Assembly: GCA_016704425.1 (NCBI GenBank) | Contig: JADJAC010000011.1 | Coordinates: 682,001-746,000, forward strand | Origin: Sphingomonadales bacterium | GTDB taxonomy: Bacteria; Pseudomonadota; Alphaproteobacteria; Sphingomonadales; Sphingomonadaceae | DNA: 64,000 nucleotides | Direction of reading: 5' to 3' | In this document: in pieces, positions 35,346 through 43,665 of the stretch | Layout of the letters: each line of letters opens with the position of its first letter | Position numbering within the stretch: the first letter of the stretch is position 1 | Position numbers and translations under genes: made by a program | The notes under the pieces: generated by a model | What the model saw: the letters and a program-made list of their open reading frames with translations, nothing else | Database searches by the model: none | What the model was told of the DNA's origin: nothing

Positions 35346-35900
35346 GTGAGTGAGTTGGCGTCCAAAGGGCAATTGCGCATGTCGTTCATGCGCTGGGCAT
35401 TGCTGACCGTTCCGGCAATTCTCTTTCTCGGCCTGTTTTCGGGCAGAGTCTCCAACAGCGGGTTTGGCAATCCCTGGTTCGAAGCCCTTGCAAAGCCAGG
35501 CTGGTTTCCTCCGGGTTGGTTGTTCGGACTTGTTTGGTCCATATTGTACATCCTGATCGGGATTGCGATTGCCCACATCCTGCATGCGCGCGGCGCGCAG
35601 GGCAGGGCCGGTGCAATAGGCCTTTTTAGCGTGCAGCTCGTACTGAACCTGTTCTGGACTCCCGTCTTTTTCGCTGCCCATCAGGTTACAGCTGCGCTTT
35701 GGCTGATAATGCTGATCTTTATCCTGGCTGTCGCAACAACCGTTTCGTTCAAACGCATTCGCAAGGCAGCCGCCCTGTTGATGGTGCCTTATCTCGTCTG
35801 GCTCGCCTTCGCGACTGTCCTTGCCTGGGAGATGGATCGCCTGAACCCTGACGCCGAGAAACTGATTCCCCCAAGCGCGAGCGCGCAAATCGCTCTTTAG
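35346..35900 (+). CDS. tspO: TspO/MBR family membrane protein
   Basis: 184 aa from GTG 35346. Five helices, with the family signatures LAKPGWFPPGWLFGLVWSILY and LVLNLFWTPVFF. TspO proteins bind tetrapyrroles and modulate stress and pigment gene expression in alphaproteobacteria. It follows the two receptors by 60 bases and could share their transcript. The stop codon overlaps that of the convergent hspQ by 3-4 bases. Confidence 0.9.
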   Translation: MSELASKGQLRMSFMRWALLTVPAILFLGLFSGRVSNSGFGNPWFEALAKPGWFPPGWLFGLVWSILYILIGIAIAHILHARGAQGRAGAIGLFSVQLVLNLFWTPVFFAAHQVTAALWLIMLIFILAVATTVSFKRIRKAAALLMVPYLVWLAFATVLAWEMDRLNPDAEKLIPPSASAQIAL

Positions 35901-36274
35901 TGGCGGTGGACCCGCTTGAGCGGGTAGCGTTCCCCGTCAAAACTCTCGAACAGGCCGGGGATCGCCGGGTGATGGACCGGCCCGTCTTCTTCGTCACGCT
36001 GCAGGTTCTGCTGGCTCACATATGCAACATAGCTGCTGTCGGCACCTTCGGCGAGCAAGTGATAGAAGGGCTGGTCTCGCGCCGGACGGACTTCCATCGG
36101 AATTGACTCATACCATTCTTCGCTATTTGCGAAAACCGGATCGACATCGAACACAACGCCCCGGAAATCGAAAATCTTGTGGCGGACAACATCGCCGATG
36201 CCGAACCGCGCATGTGCGATCGGCGGCGCGCTTGGCAGTTTTGCCTTGGGCTGGGCATCAAAAAACGGGTTCAT
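35897..36274 (-). CDS. hspQ: Heat-shock protein HspQ (hemimethylated-DNA-binding fold)
   Basis: 125 aa from ATG 36274; longer in-frame extension is not credible. The core (residues 20-110) reads ARFGIGDVVRHKIFDFRGVVFDVDPVF and QPFYHLLAEG, then YVAYVSQQNL, all HspQ/YccV hallmarks. HspQ acts as a specificity factor of Lon protease. Monocistronic. Confidence 0.9.
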   Translation of the reverse strand: MNPFFDAQPKAKLPSAPPIAHARFGIGDVVRHKIFDFRGVVFDVDPVFANSEEWYESIPMEVRPARDQPFYHLLAEGADSSYVAYVSQQNLQRDEEDGPVHHPAIPGLFESFDGERYPLKRVHRH

Positions 36275-36393
36275 GCTTCCATATGTAGTGCTTTGCGATT
36301 TAATGACAAGCGCGGCTTGGCAATGTGCGAAGCTTCCGCTAAGCGCCCGCATTCGAAAACGACCCGGGATTGCTCCTAGCAGTCGCGATCAGC

Positions 36394-36483
<90 letters not shown>

Positions 36484-36825
36484 CTCCCCTGCCGCGAACC
36501 CGCAATCGGGCGACCGCAGGGGCGCAAAGCCCCCAGTAATCGCGCCATTTTCCCGATGCCGTCCGAACCCCGGAGACTGGCGAACGCGGTCAGAGCTGTC
36601 TCTGAACGCAATTTGTCTCTGATCACCCGAACCTCACCACCGGTCGTTCGGGTTTCAAATAGCTATGCTTTACAGCCATTTGGCCGATAAGCTGGCTCGG
36701 CAGTTCGTCGGATAAACTCCTTCGAATGTGCAGTTAGAGAACCCGAGGTGGAGGTGTTGGCGCGCAATTCTGGGCGCACCTGGCCTGTCCGTGTGGACGG
36801 CAAACGCCAGCCTGAATGACGGTGG
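36484..36825. other. tRNA-Ser to prophage junction region
   Basis: No convincing gene. This stretch should contain the left attachment site (attL), since the leftmost prophage gene ends at 36826. Only one end of the element is in the window, so the repeat cannot be identified. Confidence 0.5.
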
Positions 36826-37221
36826 TTAGGCTTCTGAGGAGCCGAAGGCAGCGGCAACCTGCTCTGCCCACGGCAGGTCGGCAATGGCCGTCAGGTCCTT
36901 GACCGACACCGCCAGTGGACATCGCTGTAGCAGCAGTTTCTCGAGAACAGCCGGGGCCAGATAGGCCAGCTTGATCATCCGGCCGATGTAGCGGTCGGAG
37001 ACATCTTCATCATGGGCCAGGTCGAGATTGGTGCTCGCCTTTCCGGTCTCCAGCTTGCGCCGCCAGCTCCATGCCTTAGCGACGGCGCGCAGCAAATGGC
37101 CCTCCACAGCGGCCTCGTTGGCCTCCACCGGATTTGACGGCGGCATGATCTTGGGGCGGCCGTTACGCTTACGGATGGCCAGCGGGATGATGACCCGGAT
37201 TGTGGTGGGCGCGACGCTCAT
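36826..37221 (-). CDS. Recombinase-associated HTH protein
   Basis: 131 aa. The middle region (LETGKASTNLDLAHDEDVS then DRYIGRMIKLAYLAPAVLEKLL) resembles the KorB/ParB-like helix-turn-helix. Small proteins of this type follow serine recombinase genes in alphaproteobacterial mobile elements; role possibly in recombination directionality. Overlaps the recombinase stop by 4 bp. Confidence 0.72.
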   Translation of the reverse strand: MSVAPTTIRVIIPLAIRKRNGRPKIMPPSNPVEANEAAVEGHLLRAVAKAWSWRRKLETGKASTNLDLAHDEDVSDRYIGRMIKLAYLAPAVLEKLLLQRCPLAVSVKDLTAIADLPWAEQVAAAFGSSEA

Positions 37222-38537
37222 GCCGCCATCTCCCGGCGCGGCGTCACCATCTCCCTGACCACCGACCCAAGCCCCTCGGTGCGCAGATCGACGGCCATGC
37301 CGTTGCTGCCGACCGTGACGCGCTCGACCAGCAGCCTTGCGATGCGGGCCTGCTCAGCCGGGAACAAAGACTCCCACAAGGCGTCAAAGCCCGTCAGGGC
37401 CGCCACCACATCGGGCTGTTCGATCTCGGGGCATTCGCGCTGCGCGGCCTCGATCGCCCGGGCCGTGACCTCAGGCGTCAGCAGAAGGGTCCGGATCTGC
37501 TGGACGACCACGGTCTCCACCATTCCCGCCGGCAGCCGGACGAAGGTTTCGGTGTTCTCACCCGCCCGGTTCCGGATCGCGTCCATCGAGGTGTAGTAGC
37601 GATAAAGGCGGCTGCCCTTCTTCGACACGGTCGGCGTCATCGCGATGCCCTTCTCCGTGAATATCAGACCCTTCAGCAGCGCAGGCGTCTTGGCCCTGGT
37701 GTTTCCTGCCCGGGTGCGCGGGCTTTGCGCCAGCACCGACCTGACCTTGTCCCAGAGCACCTGGTCGATGATGGCCTGATGCTCGCCGGGATAGCTGGTG
37801 CCCTTGTGGACGGCCTCGCCGAGGTACACCCGGTTGTTCAGGGCTTTGTAGAGGAAGCCCTTGTCGATGGCCTTGCCGCGCTTGTTCAGGGCACCTGCGG
37901 CGACCAGTTCCCGGGTCAGCAGCGTAGCCGATCCCAGCTCAACGAACCGTTCGAACATCCCGCGGATGGCGTGGGCCTCGGTCTCATTGATGATCAGCTT
38001 GCGGTCAACGACGTCGTAGCCCATCGGCACGAACCCGCCCATCCACATGCCTTTCGCGCGGCTGGCAGCGAACTTGTCACGGATGCGTTCGCCGGTGACC
38101 TCGCGCTCGAACTGGGCGAACGACAGCAGGATGTTCAGCGTCAGCCGGCCCATCGAGGTGGTGGTGTTGAACGACTGGGTGATGGAGACGAACGTCACCC
38201 CATGCTTGTCGAACACCTCAACCAGCCGCGAGAAGTCCATCAGGGAGCGTGACAGGCGGTCGATCTTGTAGACCACGATCACGTCGACCAGCCCGGCCTC
38301 GATGTCGGCCAGCAGGTTCTTCAGGCCCGGCCGTTCCAATGTGCCGCCTGAGAAGCCGCCGTCATCGTAGCGGTCGCGGACTGGGACCCAACCCTCGGCC
38401 TTCTGGCTGGTGATATAGGCCTCGCAGGCCTCGCGCTGGGCGTCGAGGCTGTTGAACTCCATGTCGAGCCCCTCCTCGGAGCTCTTGCGGGTGTAGACCG
38501 CGCAGCGCAGGCGGCGCATCGGGGTGTTGACGGTCAT
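37218..38537 (-). CDS. Large serine recombinase (prophage integrase)
   Basis: 439 aa from ATG 38537. Resolvase domain at the N-terminus (CAVYTRKSSEEGLDMEFNSL, catalytic Ser in RKSS; DRLSRSLMDF; SFAQFEREVTGERI), then a Recombinase domain (GYDVVDRKLIINETEA). The expected zinc-ribbon cysteines are not seen. It mediates integration/excision. Start overlaps the DUF2924 gene by 4 bp. Confidence 0.92.
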   Translation of the reverse strand: MTVNTPMRRLRCAVYTRKSSEEGLDMEFNSLDAQREACEAYITSQKAEGWVPVRDRYDDGGFSGGTLERPGLKNLLADIEAGLVDVIVVYKIDRLSRSLMDFSRLVEVFDKHGVTFVSITQSFNTTTSMGRLTLNILLSFAQFEREVTGERIRDKFAASRAKGMWMGGFVPMGYDVVDRKLIINETEAHAIRGMFERFVELGSATLLTRELVAAGALNKRGKAIDKGFLYKALNNRVYLGEAVHKGTSYPGEHQAIIDQVLWDKVRSVLAQSPRTRAGNTRAKTPALLKGLIFTEKGIAMTPTVSKKGSRLYRYYTSMDAIRNRAGENTETFVRLPAGMVETVVVQQIRTLLLTPEVTARAIEAAQRECPEIEQPDVVAALTGFDALWESLFPAEQARIARLLVERVTVGSNGMAVDLRTEGLGSVVREMVTPRREMAA

Positions 38538-39019
38538 GATCGCTCGCCCCTCTTGATGTCGCGCAAGCCAAAGAAGCGGTAGCCGTTCCAGCGGGTGCCG
38601 GTGATGTCCCGGGCGATGGACGACAGGGACTTGTAGCGGCGTCCCTGCCAGTCGAACCCGTCCTTGAGCACGGTGATCACGTGCTCGGCCCCATCCCATT
38701 CGCGCACCAGCCGGGTGCCGATGACCGGGTTGCGGGGATCGCTTATCACCGTGCGCCGGACCTTCTTGCCCTCGACCTCATCGGCCAGGGCGTCGAGCAG
38801 CTTGGCCGCTGGCCCGCCGAGCCCACCGAGGGCCAGCTCCTGAATCCTGTAGGCGAGCCGATGTTCCAGAAACTGCCGGCTGTTATTCGGCGCTGGCGTG
38901 CCGATAAGGCTCTGCCACTCCGCCTTCAGTTCAACCACCGACATGGCCTTCATGGCGGCGAGCCGCCCCAGCAGCTGACCTTCGGGTCGCGCTGCCGATC
39001 TTACGCGTTCTGTTTGCAT
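38534..39019 (-). CDS. DUF2924 domain protein
   Basis: 161 aa. Family core LKAEWQSLIGTPAPNNSRQF and LAYRIQELALGGL, then RLVREWDGAEHVITVLKDGF. DUF2924 proteins are regularly encoded next to serine recombinases in alphaproteobacterial mobile elements; molecular role unknown. Starts at the base where the small upstream gene ends. Confidence 0.88.
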   Translation of the reverse strand: MQTERVRSAARPEGQLLGRLAAMKAMSVVELKAEWQSLIGTPAPNNSRQFLEHRLAYRIQELALGGLGGPAAKLLDALADEVEGKKVRRTVISDPRNPVIGTRLVREWDGAEHVITVLKDGFDWQGRRYKSLSSIARDITGTRWNGYRFFGLRDIKRGERS

Positions 39020-39225
39020 TACTGTCCTCCAACTCGGGCCTCTGCCCGGTGGACACCACCGCTCTTGGTGGGCAGGAATGCGAGTGAACTATCTCCTTCA
39101 CTGTCAGAAAAACTGCTGGACTGTTGGCGCATCCGCAGAACGCCGCTCGCCAGTATCCGACCCAACTCGGACAGCCGCTCGTCAGTAGAAATCAGTTCCG
39201 GCGCAATACCGCTTCTCCGGCTCAT
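39019..39225 (-). CDS. Small hypothetical protein of the recombinase module
   Basis: 68 aa. No recognised domain; N-terminus is helical (ERLSELGRILASGVLRM). It overlaps the neighbouring genes by 1 and 4 bp, which is good evidence for a real gene. Likely belongs to the recombinase/DUF2924 module. Confidence 0.7.
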   Translation of the reverse strand: MSRRSGIAPELISTDERLSELGRILASGVLRMRQQSSSFSDSEGDSSLAFLPTKSGGVHRAEARVGGQ

Positions 39226-40904
39226 GCTGCCATCCTCGTCTGCATAGCGTTCACCAGCCGCCCAATGGCACCGCGGTTCCAGTGGAAATTGAGACGGCAG
39301 TTGGCGTCGTACTTGGAGAAGCCAAAATCGAGCGCGGAGACGCCGATGCCGGCTTCGGCCAGCTTGGCCATCTGCTTGCTGCTGGCGGGCTCATTGATCC
39401 AGCCGCGGCTCTTGGCAGCGGCCTGGCTGCTCTCGGTCGACCGCAGGAAATCGTCTGCGGCTGCTAGGGCCTGAACCCGGGTGCCGATCGCCAGGACCCG
39501 CGTCGCTTTGAGCTTGGGCCGCCCCAGCGCATGCCAGAGCGTGCCGTCGCTGAACACGCCTGCCCAGGCATCAAAACCGCTGGCCATGAGCGATGTGCCG
39601 TCGCCTTGCAGATCGCACCACTTGAACGGCGACTGGTTCAGCAGGTCGATTTCCATCAGATCGAAGTCGGTCAGCACCCGTTTGGCAGTGGACCGGCGTT
39701 CGAAACCGAAGCCGCAGATCGGGCATTCACTGGCTCCCAGGGGCACCTCCGCCTCACAGGACGGGCAGCACTTGTAGGGAGCCTGACCCGGCTCCGGATC
39801 GTCGTTGTCGAGGCTGATTTCCTGCTCGAGGCTGCCATGGCGCAGCGCCGCCCCGGCGAAGTCGAGCACGATGCAATCGGTCTTGATGATGCCCGGGTAG
39901 CGTTCCGGATCGACCTTGCGCAGGCCGCGCCCGATCGCCTGGATGAAGGTGCTCTTGTGGAGCATGGGCCGCAGGATGCCGATGCAGCCAACCGGCTGGC
40001 TGTCGAAGCCCTCGGTCAGGACCATGCAGTTGACCAGCAACTGGATCTCGCCGCGGTCGAACCGGGCGATGACGTCGGCCCGGTGGTCGGCGGGCATGTC
40101 GCCGCTGACCACGGCGGCGGTAACGTCTGCTGCCATGAAGGAAGCGGCGACCGCCTGCGCATGGGCGATGGTCGAACAGAAGAAGATCGTGCGCCGATCG
40201 CCGGCCTGCTCCTTCCAGTGGGCGACCACGGCCTCGTTCAGGACAGACCGGTTCAGCACCTTGTCGGCCTGGCGCATGTCGAAGTCGCCGGCGGTGGCGT
40301 CGAGGCCAGCCAGTTCATCGTCGATGCCCAGACCGATGGTGAAGGTCCGTGGCGGAACCAGCATGCCGCGGGCGATCAGGGTCCCGATCTTCAGCTGGTA
40401 GCCGACGTTGGTGAACACCTTGCGCAGGGAGCGACCGTCACCCCGGCTGGGGGTGGCCGACAGTCCCAGCAGTTTGACCGCCGGATTGATCGCGCGGATG
40501 TCGGCAATGATGTTCTGATAGCTGTCGGCAGCCGCCCGATGGCACTCGTCGATGATGACGTGAGAGACTTGGCCAAGGGCCTGGCGACGGTTCGCCCGGG
40601 CAAGGGTCTGGACGCTGCCAAAGACGATGCGGCCAGACCAGTCATCCCGGGAGGCTTTGACCACGGAGGTCGACAACCCAGTGATGGCGCCGATCGAGGC
40701 GAGGTTCTGCTCGATCAGCTCGTCGGTATGCTGGAGGACCAGCGTGCGGGTGTTCCGGTGCGCCTGAGCCTCCTCGCCGATGTAGAACCCGGCCACGGCC
40801 GTTTTGCCTGCGCCGGTGGGCAGCATCAGGATGGTGTTGCCATGGGCAGCCGTCCTGGACCGGGCGGCGTTCACCGCCTCCTGCTGATAATCTCTGGGGA
40901 TCAT
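39222..40904 (-). CDS. DEAD/DEAH-box helicase (superfamily 2)
   Basis: 560 aa. Walker A LMLPTGAGKTAVAGFYIG, DEAH-type box as IIDECHRAAADSY, motif III LGLSATPSRGDGR, and motif VI QAIGRGLRK. A zinc knuckle CCPSCEAEVPLGASECPICGF follows near residue 390. Phage recombination or replication helicase, in the leftward operon with the Sak4-like ATPase. Role in origin opening or recombination is inferred. Confidence 0.9.
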   Translation of the reverse strand: MIPRDYQQEAVNAARSRTAAHGNTILMLPTGAGKTAVAGFYIGEEAQAHRNTRTLVLQHTDELIEQNLASIGAITGLSTSVVKASRDDWSGRIVFGSVQTLARANRRQALGQVSHVIIDECHRAAADSYQNIIADIRAINPAVKLLGLSATPSRGDGRSLRKVFTNVGYQLKIGTLIARGMLVPPRTFTIGLGIDDELAGLDATAGDFDMRQADKVLNRSVLNEAVVAHWKEQAGDRRTIFFCSTIAHAQAVAASFMAADVTAAVVSGDMPADHRADVIARFDRGEIQLLVNCMVLTEGFDSQPVGCIGILRPMLHKSTFIQAIGRGLRKVDPERYPGIIKTDCIVLDFAGAALRHGSLEQEISLDNDDPEPGQAPYKCCPSCEAEVPLGASECPICGFGFERRSTAKRVLTDFDLMEIDLLNQSPFKWCDLQGDGTSLMASGFDAWAGVFSDGTLWHALGRPKLKATRVLAIGTRVQALAAADDFLRSTESSQAAAKSRGWINEPASSKQMAKLAEAGIGVSALDFGFSKYDANCRLNFHWNRGAIGRLVNAMQTRMAA

Positions 40905-40916
40905 GGAACCGCTCCC

Positions 40917-41522
40917 TTACTGGGCCCAGAACGGCGCGCTGCCGTTCGAGGGAGACTGGGAAGAAGCGGCAGCCTGGGGCGCGGCCGGCGGCGTGAATGC
41001 GGCACCCGGCGCAGCGCCCATGAGCCGTGCATAGTCGGGATGCTGGGGGCCGATGGCCGCCAGAATGACGTTGCGGCCTTCGTCCTGGGGATTGTTGCGG
41101 TCCCGGTCGACACCGAGCTTCACGGCCACTGTCAGGCCGCTGAGTTCACCCAGGCTGTGGATGGTGCGGGCCGCGCGGGCACGGTCGGAAGTGTCGTCGG
41201 CCCGGACTCCACGGGCGGATTCCAGGATGCCCCGGATCAGGGCCCGGCCGCGGTTGGCATAGGTGTCCTCACCGCCGTCGCTGCCATTGCGACCGCGGAA
41301 GCCGATGCGGGTGTAGATACGGCGGCGGGCATGGGGCCCGTCCTCGATCACCGCCTCGGTGTTGAGATAGAGGGCCTCGCTGGTCTTGCTCTGGGTCAGC
41401 CACCCTTCGGGGCCTGCCCCGCCGGGACGGATCGTCAGATAGACCTTGGCCAGCGTGTTGGCCGGGATGAGCGCGAAGGCAGAGTCCTGCGTGTCGGCAG
41501 TGTTGAAGTCGATATTGGTCAT
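40917..41522 (-). CDS. Possible phage ssDNA-binding protein
   Basis: 201 aa. Beta-rich N-terminal half (IPANTLAKVYLTIRPGG, IYTRIGFRGRN), and a disordered Ala/Pro/Ser C-terminus (AAASSQSPSNGSAPFWAQ), as in SSB proteins, although the acidic tail is missing. Lies between the Sak4-like ATPase and a helicase, a typical place for a recombination SSB. The call is from context and composition. Confidence 0.55.
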   Translation of the reverse strand: MTNIDFNTADTQDSAFALIPANTLAKVYLTIRPGGAGPEGWLTQSKTSEALYLNTEAVIEDGPHARRRIYTRIGFRGRNGSDGGEDTYANRGRALIRGILESARGVRADDTSDRARAARTIHSLGELSGLTVAVKLGVDRDRNNPQDEGRNVILAAIGPQHPDYARLMGAAPGAAFTPPAAPQAAASSQSPSNGSAPFWAQ

Positions 41523-41526
41523 GGGT

Positions 41527-42417
41527 TTAGGCTCCGGTATTCGGCGTGGTGGGGACTGCCGCAGGCAGTTCGAAATTCAGGCGGGCGACCGAGCTGTCGG
41601 CGAGCGGACCGCGGATCTTCTCCATCAGGCGGCCCAGATGGGCCGGCTCGACGGGGGCCAGGCGGCCGGACCGGTCCTTGGCGGGGAAGCCGAACTCATT
41701 GAGGGTCGTGCAGACGAACGCCCGATACGGGGCCCCCTCGGCAGGCCGGATGTCGGCCAGCGTCAGGATTTCATCGACGATCCCGGGCAGCTCGAGGCCG
41801 GTCTTGGCGCCCTCGATCTGCAGCGAGAAGAACGGCCGGTTGAAGTCATCCAGCCGCTTGTCGAGCAGACCGACCAGCCAGACATTCTTGTCCGGCGTGT
41901 GCTGCAGGTGGGTCAGCCAGCCGATCATTTCCTGACCGAGCAGACCGTAGGCGCCGCGCATGTCGGTCTTGCCGCTGCGGTCGGACATCGCCTGCGGCTG
42001 GCCCTTGGACCACTGCAGGCAAAGTCGCGACGCCACCGTGATCGAGTCCACGAAGATGGTCTCGTACTTGTCGAGCAGGGTCGGCGGGCCGAAGGTGTTG
42101 CAGACCCGCGCATAGTCCGAGCGGCTGTAGCTCTGGTCGTCGCGCATGGCCGGATTGGCGCCGCCGATCCAGCAGGCCAGATCCCGGGCCCGTTCCCAGT
42201 CGCGGATGCGGATCTCGTCGCCGGGCCAGCCCTGGACGGCCAGTTCACCAGCCTCCAGGTTCAGGAACAGCGTGGTCTGCGGGTTGAGGGTCCAGAGCTG
42301 CGAGGTCTTGCCGATACCGGAGATGCCGGTCAGCACGCCCTTGATCCCGCGGCGCTCCTTCATGCGCTGATCGGCGGTGATGATCTGCAGGGGCTGGGCG
42401 TTGAAGGGCGCGGTCAT
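41527..42417 (-). CDS. Sak4-like phage recombination ATPase
   Basis: 296 aa. Walker A GVLTGISGIGKTSQLW and a RecA-like core with IFVDSITVASRLC as Walker B. A single-domain RecA relative (AAA_24/Sak4) working with ssDNA-binding proteins in phage recombination. Starts 4 bp inside the preceding gene, so coupled. Confidence 0.8.
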   Translation of the reverse strand: MTAPFNAQPLQIITADQRMKERRGIKGVLTGISGIGKTSQLWTLNPQTTLFLNLEAGELAVQGWPGDEIRIRDWERARDLACWIGGANPAMRDDQSYSRSDYARVCNTFGPPTLLDKYETIFVDSITVASRLCLQWSKGQPQAMSDRSGKTDMRGAYGLLGQEMIGWLTHLQHTPDKNVWLVGLLDKRLDDFNRPFFSLQIEGAKTGLELPGIVDEILTLADIRPAEGAPYRAFVCTTLNEFGFPAKDRSGRLAPVEPAHLGRLMEKIRGPLADSSVARLNFELPAAVPTTPNTGA

Positions 42418-42704
42418 TTGCGCTCTCCCAGTTCGCGCGCGGCCGCCGTCACAGCGTTGTCGACGCCGCGGGCGCCCTGCTTGCGGGCGAGTTTGACGAT
42501 CTCGGCGAGAGAAGAGCTGACCCGGCTCAGCGCCGAGATTTCCCGGCTCAGGGCAAGTTCGGCGAACGCGATCTCGTCGACCGTAGCCTTCTCGGTGGGG
42601 ATGACGCTGGCAGGTTCATCGCCGATCGCGGGGACGGAGATGTTGTCGGGGACTTCGGTCAGCCACAGGGACTTGCGAAGCTGTTTCAGGGGAGAATTAA
42701 ACAA
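42414..42704 (-). CDS. Hypothetical protein in the recombination operon
   Basis: 96 aa. Predicted helical, with coiled-coil-like pattern (IAFAELALSREISALSRVSSS). Overlaps the ATPase gene by 4 bp, giving coupled expression. No domain recognised; possibly a regulator of the ATPase. Confidence 0.65.
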   Translation of the reverse strand: MFNSPLKQLRKSLWLTEVPDNISVPAIGDEPASVIPTEKATVDEIAFAELALSREISALSRVSSSLAEIVKLARKQGARGVDNAVTAAARELGERK

Positions 42705-42885
42705 GGTGGACTCCTATGTTCCGTCGTGGGGAACCAGGTTTCGTCTGAGTAACTACTGCCGGGCCCGACGCCGCCCTGGAGCACGCGGTCGAGGTATTTC
42801 CGTTGAGGGTGTTCTATTTCCTCGAAGGCCCGGCATGATCTTGTGAGGAACAGACCGGCGGCCGCCGTCGTCCTCTGCTGATCAC

Positions 42886-43494
42886 CTACCGGCGCTGCGG
42901 AAATGCTGTCGGGATGCTGCCGAAATATTCATGCAGACCGGCCGCTGTGGCCGACGACCGCAGCTGGCTGAGGCGCTCGTAGATGGTCGAACGATGCAGG
43001 CCCGCATCGCGCGCAGCGGTGCTCACATTGTCGGCGGCCAGAACCCCGGCATAGCGCCTCAGCACCGGGGACAGGTTGGACAGGAAACGTTGGACGTCGC
43101 GAACGAGGCCCGCCGCGGTCTCGGGCGGAAGGTTGTCGTTGGCAAAGAGCCCCGCGCTTTCGGGCAGGACCTCCGCGAGCGTCGGGGCATCCTCGTCATT
43201 GGCGCTGGCCGGAAGGTCGAGAGAGACCATGCTGCGTTCAGCCCGCAGCCGGCTGGTTGGCGCCATCAATGTGGCGACCCGGTGCGTCACCACGCGGTCA
43301 GCGAAGGTGTCGAAGCTGGCCCGCACCGGATCGAACTTCGTTTGCCGCTGCAGGAGGTCGAGCATCAGGTCCTGCTCGATATCGGACTTGTCCATGCCGG
43401 GAAGCCGGCCGCTGCGGGCGAGCCTGCTGGCCTGGTATCGGATGTTGCGTACTACTCGCGGGGAGAACCCGTCATAACGGTTCTGGAACTCCAT
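42886..43494 (-). CDS. Phage-encoded sigma-70-like factor
   Basis: 202 aa. Region 2-like segment (IEQDLMLDLLQRQTKFDPVRASFDTFADRVV) and a C-terminal region 4-like helix-turn-helix (LRRYAGVLAADNVSTAARDAG then LHRSTIYERLSQL). It has its own promoter region after a terminator. Probably directs host RNA polymerase to phage promoters; which ones is unknown. Confidence 0.72.
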   Translation of the reverse strand: MEFQNRYDGFSPRVVRNIRYQASRLARSGRLPGMDKSDIEQDLMLDLLQRQTKFDPVRASFDTFADRVVTHRVATLMAPTSRLRAERSMVSLDLPASANDEDAPTLAEVLPESAGLFANDNLPPETAAGLVRDVQRFLSNLSPVLRRYAGVLAADNVSTAARDAGLHRSTIYERLSQLRSSATAAGLHEYFGSIPTAFPQRR

Positions 43495-43593
43495 GTTGTT
43501 TCGCCTTGCCCAGGTAGACGGGCACGACGGCCCGAACGCTGGTCACCGGCGAAAATTCGTTGGAGCCCCGGATCTGGGGGTGTTGCAGGCATG

Positions 43594-43626
43594 AAAAAAC
43601 CGCCGAACCTCGAGGGCTTCCGGCGG
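43594..43626 (-). terminator. Intrinsic terminator closing the two-gene cassette
   Basis: On the minus strand: CCGCCG, a 15-nt loop, CGGCGG, then TTTTTT. It separates the lower-GC two-gene cassette from the sigma-like gene, so the two are separate transcription units. Confidence 0.75.
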
Positions 43627-43665
43627 CTTGGCAGGCGAAAAAACTTCGAAAAATATCAGTCGTCG

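Noticed and set aside
39531..41702. Very long plus-strand open frame opposite the helicase and ATPase genes
   Set aside because: Shadow of the high-GC minus-strand genes; no domain match, and it contradicts their clear motifs.
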